64,000 bases of DNA, taken from positions 3,410,001 to 3,474,000 of the forward strand of contig OY101116.1 of assembly GCA_956465555.1 (NCBI GenBank), read 5' to 3'. This document shows, one piece after another, positions 30,501 to 41,278 of the stretch (within the stretch, counting starts at the first letter, position 1; each line of letters begins with the position of its first letter). The DNA is from Nitzschia sp. pyKryTriq1. Taxonomy: Eukaryota > Bacillariophyta > Bacillariophyceae > Bacillariales > Bacillariaceae. The notes beneath the pieces were generated by a model. That model was given only the letters and a program-made list of their open reading frames with translations. It was not told where the DNA came from and made no database searches. The translations under genes were made by a program, and so were the position numbers.

Positions 30501-30575
30501 TTTCTCGGCAAGGTCTTTCGCAATTCCTTCCGCATTTCCAGTCGCTGAACCGTACAAAATATAAAGTGTCGGCAT
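27528..30575 (-). CDS. MTRR: Methionine synthase reductase-like diflavin reductase with two flavodoxin domains
   Basis: A single exon encodes 1015 aa, against about 700 in animal MTRR. Two complete flavodoxin domains follow one another (about residues 1-170 and 216-390). Each has the FMN phosphate loop LYGSATGNAE, the STTGN(G/A)DPPENASRF loop and VLGLGDTNYDQFC. A low-complexity linker (about 390-510) leads to the FAD domain (RYYSISSSP near 725) and the NADPH domain (GPGTGIAPFMGF near 821). The C-terminus is DIWS, as in human MTRR; GDPP and GLEDVVEPW are also MTRR-like. The enzyme reactivates cobalamin-dependent methionine synthase with NADPH electrons, implying B12-linked methionine synthesis. 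The start MPTLYILYG was chosen because a TACCGGTA palindrome lies 10 bp upstream. The doubled FMN domain is unusual. Confidence 0.88.
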   Translation of the reverse strand: MPTLYILYGSATGNAEGIAKDLAEKIEQAEKKRPTHFTSVVCKPMSDFKKHASEWEEPPAHGRKHGIVIITSTTGNGDPPENASRFFRFLKRKQTVESQPFKHCAVAVLGLGDTNYDQFCEVGKQVDKKMVELGAERVKKLACADEATGLEDVVEPWLDSIHQDIVSACLATSSPPDLIAEEEGNDEGTTDASQTAQQLTENGNVDAISSNVFRPSKSESPLFILYGSATGNAEQIAKDLAASYESLLGNPDAKTYFPSVVCCELNQFKKHLPTWEKENDQGTKHAVLIVSSTTGNADPPENASRFIRYIKRKQTIEEQPFRNVNFAVLGLGDTNYDQFCATGKDIDKRLAMLGGTCVKPIACADEGTGLEDTVEPWTSSILSEISNACRGAPLAASSSTELIKEQLVQDLSKVDGEEKKSESAGLTNEQFPQCAASPGVACIKGMLGLEDSSTIPAVVHSLLPSLGASRSSCELFNEDYEHLQEPTTAFADNATISSTSSGAILYTQSRPYESEVVRARYLTRTSTEAAEKIMDTVGAEGVFSRGNLLKARSIYDSVFTLDGQDQSTERNAKRVIELTLSLPDDYTLEYQPGDTIGLLVPNKADDVSFVLESLLENHGILPSQKVSIDEGRPITIEEAIRERVDLCCTLRNKKILNGLSQFATNEEEMTALRLLASKDNIGLKLFQEYIVDQRRSFADILRAFPSCRAISIEGILSLLPAIPPRYYSISSSPLDASKGKRLSIAFSVVDYLTPSLLVQGKEEGLRRIHGIATSFLEATCAPFLAKASDRLQRVPSLRIFPKPTADFRLPSSLSVPMVLVGPGTGIAPFMGFLAHRRALLSSRGSSDAANSVVEGTWRGGYELHTDDLPVGDKDSKGLVPAADYTNQQKIGDVDVYFGCRHAHHDWLFEDEMKRYVSEGIITKLHTAFSRDDSNKSYVQDVMRQQGAAQRLVDITLKENGVVYICGDGNSMARDVQNAIAEILGKKADGSTDIGFGRTRIEQLKKEGRFLLDIWS

Positions 30576-31199
30576 TTTATTTACCGGTAAAGTCAATACA
30601 AGCGAGAATGCAATACGTTTTCGGTTTGATGCAGAAATAATGAGTGTGTGGCAGCAGTTTGGTGATAAATAATGATAGAGCAATGAAATGGTGATCGGTG
30701 ATCGGTGGTCGCAATCGCGTCGACCTTCTTCGTTTTGCATGACAATTATCGGTACGTACTGTACCGGTACGAGCACATACCTGTACTGTACTGTAATGTA
30801 CTATACTGCTTGTAGACTAATGGCCGGCGAATGGAACGTGCTTCGTCGTCGCGTTATCATCTTCATGGTTCATGGCACGTTCCTCGTCCGTCTCGAAAAG
30901 GCAAGGCCGACTAACAACGGTGACGTCAGCTAGTCGCTCCTACAATACAATCGGATCAGTCGCTGGTGTTGGAGAAATGGCAGGATTTACTACTCGTAGT
31001 GGCCGCAGTTCCCTGCCTTCTCTACTCTAGAGGAGTCGACCTCCGGGGGAGGATGGTAAAACCAGAGGGTGGAAACTCCGAACTTTGATGTTTCAAAAAG
31101 TAGTCCGGACTGCGCCTTACTTAAAATGACTATCACCCAGGAAGGAGATCTTCATCCTCGGTTGTACTGACGTCTAAGTACTATGTTTAGGCGGAGTGT

Positions 31200-31290
31200 G
31201 TACCGGCGGTGCTGTACCGGTACAAGTACTGACTGTATGTACAGTGCCGGTACTGCTTCGTACTGTAGGTACTTGTACCAGGTACAGTAA
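31200..31290. repeat. GTAC-rich island
   Basis: About 90 bp with roughly eight GTAC units, including TACCGGTA near 31214-31221 and CTTGTACCAGGTACAG. It lies about 420 bp upstream of CAP-G2. Confidence 0.65.
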
Positions 31291-31487
31291 CAGCGTGATG
31301 AGTGAGTGGGTCTCGCCCCGCGCGCGCCATTTTTTTATTTAAAAATCTCACTGAAAGCGCGTAGCCGTTGTAAAAGTTGGAGCTCCAAGAAGTTGATACA
31401 GTAAATAATGTACCATGAGAACGTAGAAATCTACGAGATCCTAAAAAAATCTGATTGTTTTGAAGCATTCAGGCGCAGCGACAAGGA

Positions 31488-31590
31488 GTACTTGTACTGC
31501 ACCGGTACAAGTAATACTGCCTGTAACTGGTAGTCTACAGCAGGTCTACAGTACTGGTACCAGGTACTTGTACTCCTACCGGTACTGTAC
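31488..31590. repeat. GTAC-rich island
   Basis: About 100 bp with GTACTTGTAC, GGTACCAGGTAC and CTACCGGTACTGTAC elements, ending about 120 bp before the CAP-G2 start. Confidence 0.65.
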
Positions 31591-31708
31591 AACAGGAGGA
31601 CGACTTGGCACCGACAGATTACAGTACATCCTTGGTCCTTGATTGTCTACGATCTACCGATACAGTACCATTGCAATTCAATATTAATATTCAATTTCGA
31701 CCGAGGGC

Positions 31709-34700
31709 ATGGCTACCGAAGAGAAAAGCGAGAAGGATTTCTCAAAAGGGGCAGCCAAAGCGCTCCTGGCTTCCGTGGAAGATGCCGATGATGGCGCTGG
31801 GAGCATTGAAGCTCACTGCAGACCTTTACTTCGGGTTTTCAACCCGACTCGACCAAGCGAATACCTTGGGGACGACCTGACGGCGAAGAAACAAGAGGTT
31901 CTGCTCCTTGACACTATTCGTTCCCAGAACAAGGCTCTCCTGAAGCGCTTCTTCTCGGGTCTCCACTCAATCGTTGAAATCATCGTTGCAGAGGAAGCAT
32001 ACGTCCCAGAGTCGGCATTCATCGACGATGGCGAAGACGACGAAGGAGACGACAAGGAGCAAGACGGCCCCACCAAGGCGGAAAGAGACCAGAAGGCAGC
32101 CGACTGCTTGAGCTTTCTGAAGTATGCGGCCTTGTGCGCCGAAGCTGCACTGGAAGGAAGAGTCGCGCAGCAGAAAGAAAAGGCAATGCAGCTTCAGATC
32201 ATGCCCCAAGTTTATGAGGTCGCGCTTCAGCTGCACACCATCCTGCTCTCAGTCCACGATTGTGGCACGGAAGGTCTGGGGACTCGAAATGCGATTCTTT
32301 CCCTGTGCGAGTCGTGGTGGCTTGCCAACGCCGTCAATCGAGATTCGCTCATTGCGCAGGTTCTACCCTTGCTAGTTCTCCAAGCTTCCGACACAACCGA
32401 GCTTCAAAAGTCACATATCAAGAAACTTCTCAACTTCAAGGACGCCTTTCAAGTCATCGACTTTTTGAACCCATCGAGCGATTCGTTACGCTCACTACTG
32501 CTCAAAGTTGCCTCAAACCCTCTTTGCCTCAAGCTTCCTGAGGGGCGAAAATTCCTGACATCGCTCTTCAGAGATCCTGATCTTGTGCCAGATCTTCATC
32601 TTTCGTTCCGTGCACAAATTCCACATGCGTCCAAGACGATCCTAGAGGCTTACGGAGACATCTATTATAAAGCCTGGTGTGAGGCAGAAGATACGTCTAA
32701 CACTGACACGCAAGAAATTATCGAGCACCAAGTGCTTCAGGATTTGATGCATGCAGCGATTCACATCGCTTCACCAACGATGGCGAAAGCACTTTTGACG
32801 ACCTTAGCACCGCTGCACTCGGACAAGAAAACAAAACGAGTTGCCGATCTTTTGAACCGCCTCTATGGTCCAATCGTGTGGAGATCTTTGAGCGCAGCCA
32901 ATCCATTGGTTCGAAAGAATGCAGTGTCCATCCTAGAGCAGGCATTTCCTCTCCATGATCCAAATCAGAACCAGATGAAGGCTTCGATGGAGAAGTGTTC
33001 AGCTGCACTCAGACATGCTTTGCAAGATGTGGATGCGAAGGTTCGCATAGCTGCATCAGAAGCAACTGCAAACATCTGCGCGCTCTTCTGGGAGGCCCTT
33101 CCTTCGTCTGATATTCGCATGCTTCTCAACCGTAAGTAAACATTGAGATCTTCGTGGCATTTGTTTGTCTGTTGCCTTTCCTCACCCTCTGCTGTCGAAA
33201 AATCCCTGTAGATATCGTACTGGAGCATGCATCGGATGTGTCTTCCGCCGCAGTGCGTGCTCAAGCATTGATTACAACGACTACTTTGCTCGAAATCAAG
33301 CAATCTCATGCAGTATTGCGTCCGCTTCTTCCATCTTTGGGTAATCTGATTCACGACAAGGCGGAAAAAGTGAGATTGGCAGCGGTAAAGTTGCTTCTTC
33401 AAATCAAGCAAACCCCTGGGATTCATTTCTATCACGTCGTACCCGTGGATCATCTGAGTGCTCGATTTTCTGAAGAGGAGAAAAATCACCGTGACCCCAA
33501 AAACTCCGTCAACAAAGAGCTGACAGCGCTGATGCTCACATCGTATTTCCCACAGGGTCGAAATGTTTCGGCCAGCGATCAAATGCAGAGGACAATGACT
33601 TTTTTGATGACCGATCCTTCCGCTGCTGCATCATTTTATGCAAATCTCGCAGACTTTCTTGAAGTTGAGTCTGTAGCCAAGTTTATTGTTATGCTTCTCG
33701 CTTGCCTCAAGTCAGCAGTGCAGGCAGATGAAGTCCAGCAGGCGAAAAACTCTGAGAAAGGAAAGAAACGCCGTCGCTATGGGTCGAACAACAACGAGCC
33801 ATCAGAGAAGGATCAGCAGAGTCTGTCGGCCTCTAACTCAACACTTATGGTGGGATTGACTGAAACCATCGGTACATTGCTGGAATCCATCACTGAATCT
33901 CTTGCCTCGCCAGACAACGCTCCCAGCAAAAAACTTCTTGTTGAGCGCCTGCAAGAAGCCAATTTAGCAAATTTGCTTGCGCATTTTGAGCAAAAGGCTT
34001 TGGACATGGAGGCAAGTGGAAGCAGTGAGAAAAGAGAACACAATTTCCGTGTCTGTCGCGCCATTCTTCGCTGCGCGTCCTGCATGCCAAAAGATTCCAT
34101 GTCAGGGGTTGCCAAATTTGTCGTAGACTCTCTTGAAGGGATTGCCAACGATGAAAGCGTACCATGTATTCAAGTCTCCGCCCACCTTTCGTTCCTAGCG
34201 AACTGTGGCATGATTGAAGAGATTGTCTCAGCGCTAGCATCGTCTCTAGTGTCTGCCATTGATGAGGGCGTGGAATTGAGTCTCCTTTCCCCCTGCTCGA
34301 TGTCGATTGCTCAAAGCCGAAGGCGCGATTCGAAAGAAAAGGGCCGCCACAATAAAGGCAAGCTCAAACTTCCTCGTTTCTCTTCAAAATTTGCGTGCAA
34401 CGTGATCGATGACATCTTCAGTGGTAACAGCGCTTCTGCTCTTGCCTTGCGTCAGCATCTTTTGGCCTCAGCCAGTGCATCCCAGACGATCGAAGATGCC
34501 CTGAGCAAGGCAATGAATGTTGCCGAACGAGTGCTGGGTAGCCAGTCGGTAAGAAATATGTTTTGATTGTGTAATCGCTGTATCATGCTGTATCACCCTA
34601 AACCCCTATTTTTGATTGTTCACAGGAACTTGGCCAAGCCGTCGACGAGGTCGATATCAATGTGATTTTGTGCTGCTGTGAAGCATACGGTCGATTCGCC

Positions 34701-35714
34701 TTGCACAGGGGCCGAGCCGCAGGTAAGGGAGAGTGTACAAGCCAGATTAGGTTGGTTCTCGACTGGACCACCGAGCACGTTTTGCCCGTGCTTCTCAGGT
34801 CCCCGGCAGCTGGATCGGATTTACAGGACTTGGACCTTTCAAGAATTTCGAACGCGTCCGATTCATTATTGTTGCACGGATCTCCCGGATTGATGTCCCC
34901 TCCAAAACAACGAGTGAATCTGGGATCGAAGTCAGACCGGCTGTCATCTACCTTGTCGCGGTTCGGCAGCCTTCCATCATCTTTCCATTCGTTGGCAGAT
35001 GTGATGGCTCGGGTGCTGATGCAATCATCATGCCTTCTTCTTTCGGAATTCTTATTGGTTGGAGGTGTTAATGTGGAAGAAATTGGATCGAAAGTTTCCC
35101 ACTGGTGCAGGATTTTTAATCCTCGTGGCGGGGATGACGAGAGGAATCAAAGCATGAAAAGCCAGCTTCTTCCTAGCTTCCTACGCCTGGCGGTTCAAGT
35201 GAGCAAATCCAGCGGCAACTTCAATTTATTGAAAGAGTTGATCTTGAAGTCTGAAGAGTCGTCAGTGGTTGGATCAGAAGAGTCCTTCAAACAAGCAGCG
35301 AAGTCCCTGTTACTGGCCAGCCAGAAAAATAACGCTGGCCTGGAAAATCTGACCGAAACGCTGCTTCTGGTCTGCAGCCAGCTTTTGCAGTCGACCGCAG
35401 TAAATCACATTGTGGATGCTGCCAAATCGTCCGAGGAATTATGGCCTGGCTCTAGTATCAGCCCTTTCCTTGATATACTGTCGAAGAATCCGAAAGCTTG
35501 TAAACTGCTTGCCGACAAGGTGCTGTCAAATCTTCTGTCCCATCGGGGTGAGGTGAACAACGAAGCGATCTTCTACGCAAAGTGTTTGTCGTTTCTGACG
35601 CCGTTGTTGAAATCAGACACGTTCGCGGAGAGAATTATTGATGAAATGAATGAAGAAAGACCAGAGTTTGAAGAGATACGTTCCATGATGGAGAAAATTG
35701 TACAAGTAGTCTAG
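31709..35714 (+). CDS. NCAPG2: Condensin-2 complex subunit G2 (CAP-G2)
   Basis: Three exons (31709-33131, 33212-34548, 34626-35714; introns 80 and 77 bp) give 1282 aa. It is a HEAT-repeat protein. The central block (about residues 385-560) matches animal and plant CAP-G2 by eye: YGPIVWRSLSAANPLVRKNA, then the aligned DPNQNQMKASME helix, and AEKVRLAAVKLLLQIKQ. CAP-G2 is the HEAT subunit of condensin II, which acts with SMC2, SMC4, CAP-H2 and CAP-D3 in chromosome condensation inside the nucleus. An acidic loop (DDGEDDEGDDKEQDG) near residue 110 and a basic nuclear-signal-like run (KGKKRRRYG) in exon 2 are present. The later C-terminal part is diverged and holds Ser-rich linkers. Confidence 0.88.
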
Positions 35715-35734
35715 GCACCACATGATTTAAAAAT

Positions 35735-37602
35735 CTATTTTGACCATCGTTGCGGTGCTTCCTCAGATTCAACATAGTCTAGAAAGCCCAACAGATGGTA
35801 TGTATGGACTGAATACGGGGACCGAAGCTTCCGAAAAGCCGAATTTTCCGACTTCCTCACGTCCGAGACACTAACACTCCCGAGAAGATCACAGACTTCG
35901 CGTGCACTGCGAGAGACCCCGTCATCTAATCCGTGTCTCAACCGAAGTATGTCGCGCTCGTGGGGACTGAGCTCTGTCGCCATGGCGTTTTCAAGGCACT
36001 GTCGAAGAAGTGACATTTCAACTTGCTCCTCGGGCAACAACTCCGAGCTGTTTGCCAAGACAATACAGTAGTTAGAATACGAGTATGGGTAAGCCCTGAC
36101 TAGAAGAACACACCCGACATCTTCATACCTTTTGATCGTGTTCACAAGAAGAGCTTCACCTGGATTATCTGAGTTCCCAGCCTTTCCAGCTTGTGTTGGC
36201 AACAAACCATTTGGGACTGGAGCATCTAGTGATACTAGCGGTTCAGTTGATCTGAGGATGAACTCGAGCCGATTTGGAGTAAGACCCAATTCTGCTGCCG
36301 CGGCGTCCATAGGTAGAGCTTCTCCACCCGTCTCTTTGTAATGCTCTTTGACAAGCTTCTGATAGTTGCCCTTTGTCTGATGATAGTTCGTGGGTACCCG
36401 CATGCATCCTGTAGCAGCTGCATGGAAGCATTGTCTGATCGAATTGGTGATCCAATAAGTCGCATACGTTCCGAACTTGAGATTTCTTTCGTAGTCAAAA
36501 CGATCTGCTGCAGTTGCGAGCCCGATGATTCCTTCCTGGATTGCCTCATCAAGGCTTGGTCGAGTCGAACTGCCCCCATAAAGCGTCAATTGGTTCGAGG
36601 GATTGTTTGCGACGGAGGACTGACGACACCATTTCTTCGCAATTGACATTACCAAACGAATATTCGAACCTGAAGGAAAAAAAATAGTAAGATTCAGAAT
36701 GCGAAGGCCTTCAAAAGAACCTCCGGAGTGGTGGCTGACTTCGAACTACTGTACTCACTAATAAGTGTGTCCCGAGCCATTGCGCCCTCAATGAGAATGC
36801 GAGAGAGCTCTTTCCGACCACCTGAAATACCAAGTTTCGTCTTAATATCCTCGTCCGTCAACATGACTTCGGGTGAACTCATTATTTCATCATCAGGCAT
36901 GAAATCAATATCGGTGCGCATACTCGTGGTTGTGAAGAGACCTTCGACGTATTCCTCAGTGGACAAAATCCGAATACGACTCAAGTCTTCTCCATTTCGT
37001 TTAACTTCTTCCAGTGAGCCAACATCAAGACCATGGATGGAAAGGCCTTCCAGATCTTCGTCGTAATCCTCAACGCGGTCCGAATAATCTTCGAACAGCA
37101 AATCTTGAGTCATTCTTCTTCTGTACTCTTGCTCTTTGACAATCTTTTCGAATTGCTGCGCATGCTTCTCTTCAATGACTGCTGCGATTGTTTCTTTCGC
37201 GCTTATTGCTCTTCTAATCTTTTTGCCCAGCGCCTGTTCTTCTTCCATCGTCAAAAGCTCGTGGTCGAGGAAAGCCAGGTAGCCCTTGAGCCTTTGCTGT
37301 TCCACGCTTTCTGTCCCCCGCGTCCCCTGCCGCGCTTGCCTAACGGCTTTCCTCACTGGTTTCTGTGGACGGGGGTTCGATTTCATCCTGCCCCCCGAGC
37401 TTGCACTCTCTGATGTTGCTCGGGAAGCGAGAAGTCGTCGAGACACTGCAGCAGAACCGAACGTTCTGTCCAGAGGGCGCTGCTGGAAAGCTGTACCGCC
37501 GGCACACCAAAGTGCACATAGCAACCACCACGACGTCTTCTGTGCCGGTAGCGCGTGATGTGAGCCTCGTTGCCGATGATGATTCTTCATTTTGCATGCC
37601 AT
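35735..37602 (-). CDS. Plastid RNA polymerase sigma-70 factor
   Basis: Three exons (37602-36759, 36669-36129, 36047-35735; introns 89 and 81 bp) give 565 aa. A hydrophobic signal (WWLLCALWCAGGTAF) near residues 25-40 ends in a TAF site with Phe, typical of diatom plastid presequences. The sigma factor has region 1.2-like helices after QQRLKGYLAFLDHELL. Region 2.1 (SNIRLVMSIAKKW) spans the first splice junction. Regions 2.2-2.4 include LDEAIQEGIIGLATAADRF, RNLKFGTYATYWITNSIRQ and the region 3 link MRVPTNYHQ. Region 4.1 is LSPHERDILRLRHGLDDG. It should direct the plastid-encoded polymerase to bacterial-type promoters. Intron 2 is a multiple of three and open, so retention would add 27 residues. 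A GTAC island lies 85-200 bp upstream. Confidence 0.92.
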
Positions 37603-38319
37603 TATGTTGAGGTATCCCTTCTACCTTCCATGCAATAGTATACTATATCATTATGAGCATTGAAATGCCAAATGCCAACATCCAAACGTACAAGTACCAG
37701 TACCAGTACAGTTACCGTAAAGTACAAGTACCTGTACAGTACTTGTACGAGTACAGTACCAGTACCACAGGGTACGGTACCGGTACTTGTACCGGTCGAG
37801 TAATTTCCGCGCTCGCCACGCACGGCCCAACAACGACATGGTTCCACGTAAAACAACAGTACGAAGCGCGCGCGGGACTTGGTGCCATCTGTTGTCTTCG
37901 GTGGTCGATGACGTCATACTTACGTCATTATTTTTTGTGCCTTTACTTTCGACCTCTCCATCATCATCATCGAACGACGATCATCATCTTCTATCCGACG
38001 ACCACAGTATTCTCTACTATACCGTGCCAGCACTTCAAGTCTACCGAAACCGCCGATCTACCAGCACTCTACTTGCTTATTCTATCATAGACTACATACT
38101 CTGACTTCGTAGTTCATTTTTTAAAGAACACGAGAAATAAAGAGAAAGCACCATGCTTGCGATGATTCATCATCATCTCTCTACTAGAAACTGGAATATG
38201 GTGCTCCAATGTAATATTACTATCGTCGTAGCCATCGTACCGATTGACGAGGATTTGTTGCTTCTTAAAAAAAAAATACAATCATCAAGTCCAAGTCCAC
38301 CAGATACTATACGAGGAGT
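37603..38319. other. Spacer between sigma factor and dapF 3' end
   Basis: The left part is the sigma-factor promoter and holds the densest GTAC island in the window (37688-37799). No gene is seen in the rest. The frames that cross the island are repeat-derived. At 38267-38275 a short A run occurs. Confidence 0.55.
37688..37799. repeat. Densest GTAC island
   Basis: Over 112 bp there are about 15 GTAC or near-GTAC units at 5-7 bp spacing, e.g. GTACAAGTACCAGTACC, ending in GGTACCGGTACTTGTACC. It has several overlapping palindromes and could fold into alternative hairpins. It lies 86-197 bp upstream of the sigma-factor start. Confidence 0.75.
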
Positions 38320-39451
38320 CTATTTCAAGGCGGCCTTGCCACCAAACGCGAATGTAGCGGGTCCCGTCATGAATACCTTGTTGTCTGTGTCCTTGTTCCA
38401 CTCGATGAACAAGTCTCCACCAGGCAACGTGACTCTAACTTGATTTCCTGCTGGGATTTTCCCTGCCCTAATAGCTGCTACAACCAACGCACAAGTCCCC
38501 GTTCCGCAGGCCAAGGTTGGCCCTGCACCTCGTTCCCATACCTAGAGTATGGACACCGTCTGTGAGACTTATGAAGCACAACAACACTAACTGTCACAAT
38601 CAGGATCAAAGCACCATGGCGGCCGTACCTTCATCTTCAAATGAGTATCAGACATGACCTGCACAAATTCAACATTAGTTCTCGCAGGGAAAGCTTCCAC
38701 GCAAGATTCCAAAGCTGGACCGTCACTTCCGAAATCGATATCCTTTTCCAAGTCATCCACGAAAATAATGGCATGCGGATTGCCCATGCTCACAGCGGAT
38801 ATCTTCCATGTTTTTCCATTACACTCAAGGGCTTGCTCGACGACAGAATCACCTTCGAAATTCGGCTTTAGCGTGGTGGGAACTTTTGATCCTTCCAGAA
38901 TAGGTTCTCCCATATCGACGGTGATAGTCCCATCCTTGTTCATCACCGGTATGATTGTCCCCGCAAGCGTGTTGACTCGATAAGACTCGGCTGAAAAACC
39001 AGGTCAGAAAAAAATGCATTTCCAAAGTACAAGGATATCCTCGCAAGACAAAAGACCTACCTTCTGCGCCCAAATCCTTGAGAAACTGGGCGAAGCAACG
39101 GATCCCGTTTCCGCACATCTCAGGCTCGGAACCGTCTGAATTATAAATACGCATGGCGAAATCATATTGGTCCGAAGGAGGCTTCAACGCAAAAATAACA
39201 CCATCTCCACCAACACCAAAGTTACGATTGCAAAGTTTCTCTGATTGCTCAGGCGTCAAACTGGGCGTATCTTTATCACGATCGTCGATAAGGATGAAGT
39301 CGTTCCCAAGGCCTTCGTACTTGCTGAATTCGACCAAACTGACGGACAAATGGAGGGAGGTAGCTCTTCTTTCCGCGGGAGGCATTGGTACCCACGAAGA
39401 AGATAGCTGTAAGACAGACAGGAGCGTCACTAGGGAAAAGGTCCACATCAT
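38320..39451 (-). CDS. dapF: Diaminopimelate epimerase, organelle-targeted
   Basis: Three exons (39451-39061, 38990-38629, 38541-38320; introns 70 and 87 bp) give 324 aa. A hydrophobic presequence ([20 protein letters not shown]) precedes the enzyme. The catalytic Cys pair is visible: [12 protein letters not shown] near residue 115, and [11 protein letters not shown], which depends on the last exon. The start [19 protein letters not shown] and [14 protein letters not shown] are family-typical. DapF converts LL- to meso-diaminopimelate in the plastid lysine pathway. The presequence agrees with plastid import, though no clear Phe cleavage site is seen (SSSWVP). ATG-ATG doublet at the start; either may be used. 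Confidence 0.93.
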
Positions 39452-39944
39452 AACAGTGTGTCGTTGCTTTGTTTTATGATGCGGTGGCTTTTCATCCAGG
39501 TTTGAGATGCGTTGCGTGCGGGGTGGTGGGAAGTTGTCGTCGGTTCGAGCGGGCGATGACGATCGGATGGTTCTGCGCCAGCGAAACCCGCACAGACTGA
39601 GTTGAACGGTCGGTGAACAACCAAGGGTGAACCAAGGAACCAACGGGCTGATGATTGGCGGACGGACGACCGACGACCCAGTCATTTTAGGGGTCATTGC
39701 GGGGGATATTGATATTTACGGGGATCTGGCCCCTGACTGACTGTTGTTCTGCTGTTGGTCCGGCGCTACAGACAGTATCGTACGTGTACTGTATCGCGCG
39801 GGCGATGCGGCGGCGGTGATCAGCGATGGCAGAAACAACTATACGAGTAATAATACAGCAGCATCGATCATCTTCTAACTCCTATTGCAACCGCTTTGTA
39901 ATCAAAGACTATTGAACAGGAGCATACCAAGATAAGCAAACAAT
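39452..39944. promoter_or_regulatory. Divergent spacer between dapF and NDUFB9 genes
   Basis: No gene is seen. A weak GTAC unit (CGTACGTGTACTGTATCG, about 39779-39796) lies 150 bp before the NDUFB9 start; no TACCGGTA. Confidence 0.45.
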
Positions 39945-40617
39945 ATGCCGCTAGTTCGTCCGAAGGTCTTGAATGATGTCTTTCAGCAAGCAGCTGACCA
40001 GGCCCGACAAAAATTGCCTGCATTGACCCATAACCAACAAGTAAGATGCCGAAGTGCCGGAATCAATCATAAAGTCTGATCGTATTCAACATATCCGCTG
40101 TCAGCTCACCGACATCGATTCCCTCTTCCTTTCTTACCGTCCTTTAGGTTGCACGATTGTACCGCAATGGCCTCAAGGTTTTGAGCAGCTGGGCGATCGA
40201 CAGAGATATTTTCAACGATGAAGCTACCAAGTTGAGAGCAAAGTTTGACGCAGAACGAGGCTGTAATAGTGGAAAGGCCTTGAGATTGCTTCGCGTAAGC
40301 ATTTAATTCGTTTGGTGGTATGATTTTCACCCATCAATGATCTAACTTATCTTTCAACCTTGTACTCGCAGGAAGGAGAAGATGAGCTCTTTGCTTACAC
40401 ACACCCTGATCCGTATCGCAACCCGATCATGCCTGGAGGTTCGAAATTCATGCGCAACCCTCCGCTGCCAATGGATGTGTGCTTTCCGGACGGAAACTAC
40501 CCGAAAGATGCTCCGAAGTATGAGATTAATCCTGACTGGAGTAAGGCCACGCCTGCGAATGGCAGAGCCGCAACAGGCTATGTCCTCGTCGACTTTGGAA
40601 AGAAGAACATGGAATAG
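39945..40617 (+). CDS. NDUFB9: NADH:ubiquinone oxidoreductase B22 subunit (NDUFB9, LYR protein)
   Basis: Three exons (39945-40040, 40148-40294, 40372-40617; introns 107 and 77 bp) give 162 aa, near the family length. The LYR motif is VARLYRNGLKVLSSW at the start of exon 2. Following helices (DIFNDEATKLRAKFD) and the aromatic/Pro-rich tail (YTHPDPYRNPIMPGG) match NDUFB9/B22. This accessory subunit belongs to mitochondrial complex I and binds acyl-carrier protein through the LYR motif. There is no cleavable presequence, as usual for this subunit. Exon 1 carries only the N-terminal helix MPLVRPKVLNDVF. Confidence 0.88.
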
Positions 40618-41278
40618 TTACTTTGATACTATTTGTCGTTTTTAAATAAGAAACAATCAATTGGAAGTTTTCTAGCCAATACATAGTGCAGCAATATAGT
40701 GGAAACATTGGATATTCACTGATTGACACTATCCTGCAAGCAAAAAAGTACTCGTAGCTAGTAGCTACGATACGTCGACGCGGAATATGCATCATACTTG
40801 TGTCCCGTAATATTTATCTCCTGGAATATACGCCGTGGTAGCTGCATATTCAGCGGATTGATATACTCGAATAATGAATATATAGCAGTGCTCGTAAGGA
40901 CAGCCCGCTGAAAGCACCAATGATTTTCATCGCCCATGATGATTCATGGTGTGGCCATGGTGGCCGAGCAAGCCAAAGCAAGTGAAAGGGAGGAATAGAG
41001 CTTTCCAGTCGAAAGAACACGGCGAATCTAGACCAAAATAGCGAGCAAACGCAAGATAAGCAGATGTAGGTGACGGAAAACCCCCATACAGAACAAAGCT
41101 TTCGCAATCGGCAGGGGACCAATTAGTAGTTCACCGCAGATCATCTTCCAGAGGAACTCGACTCAGTAATAAACGAGGAATTATCACCAAGCTCAAAGCC
41201 TCTGGCAAGAAAATATACTCTCGCGATGCATTCTTACCTCAATTTTCAATTGCAATACAACATCAAGATTCAAATCTA
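40618..41278. other. Convergent 3' spacer without islands
   Basis: Between the 3' ends of NDUFB9 and the Fyv7-like gene, I see no gene and no TACCGGTA or GTAC island. A palindromic TAGCTAGTAGCTA patch lies near 40756. It is the best large control region for the promoter-linked island pattern. Confidence 0.5.

Larger units (their letters stand above)
30576..31708. promoter_or_regulatory. Divergent spacer between MTRR and CAP-G2 genes
   Basis: No gene is seen. It holds some of the densest GTAC islands of the window: TACCGGTA within TTTACCGGTAAAG near 30582, a cluster at 30750-30800, and two islands entered separately at 31200-31290 and 31488-31590. Between 31000 and 31190 there is unremarkable GC-mixed sequence. 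Confidence 0.55.

Noticed and set aside
37602-38104. Several overlapping frames on both strands upstream of the sigma-factor gene
   Set aside because: They read through the densest GTAC island (YKYQYQYSYRK and YRYRTLWYWY patterns) and show no domain.
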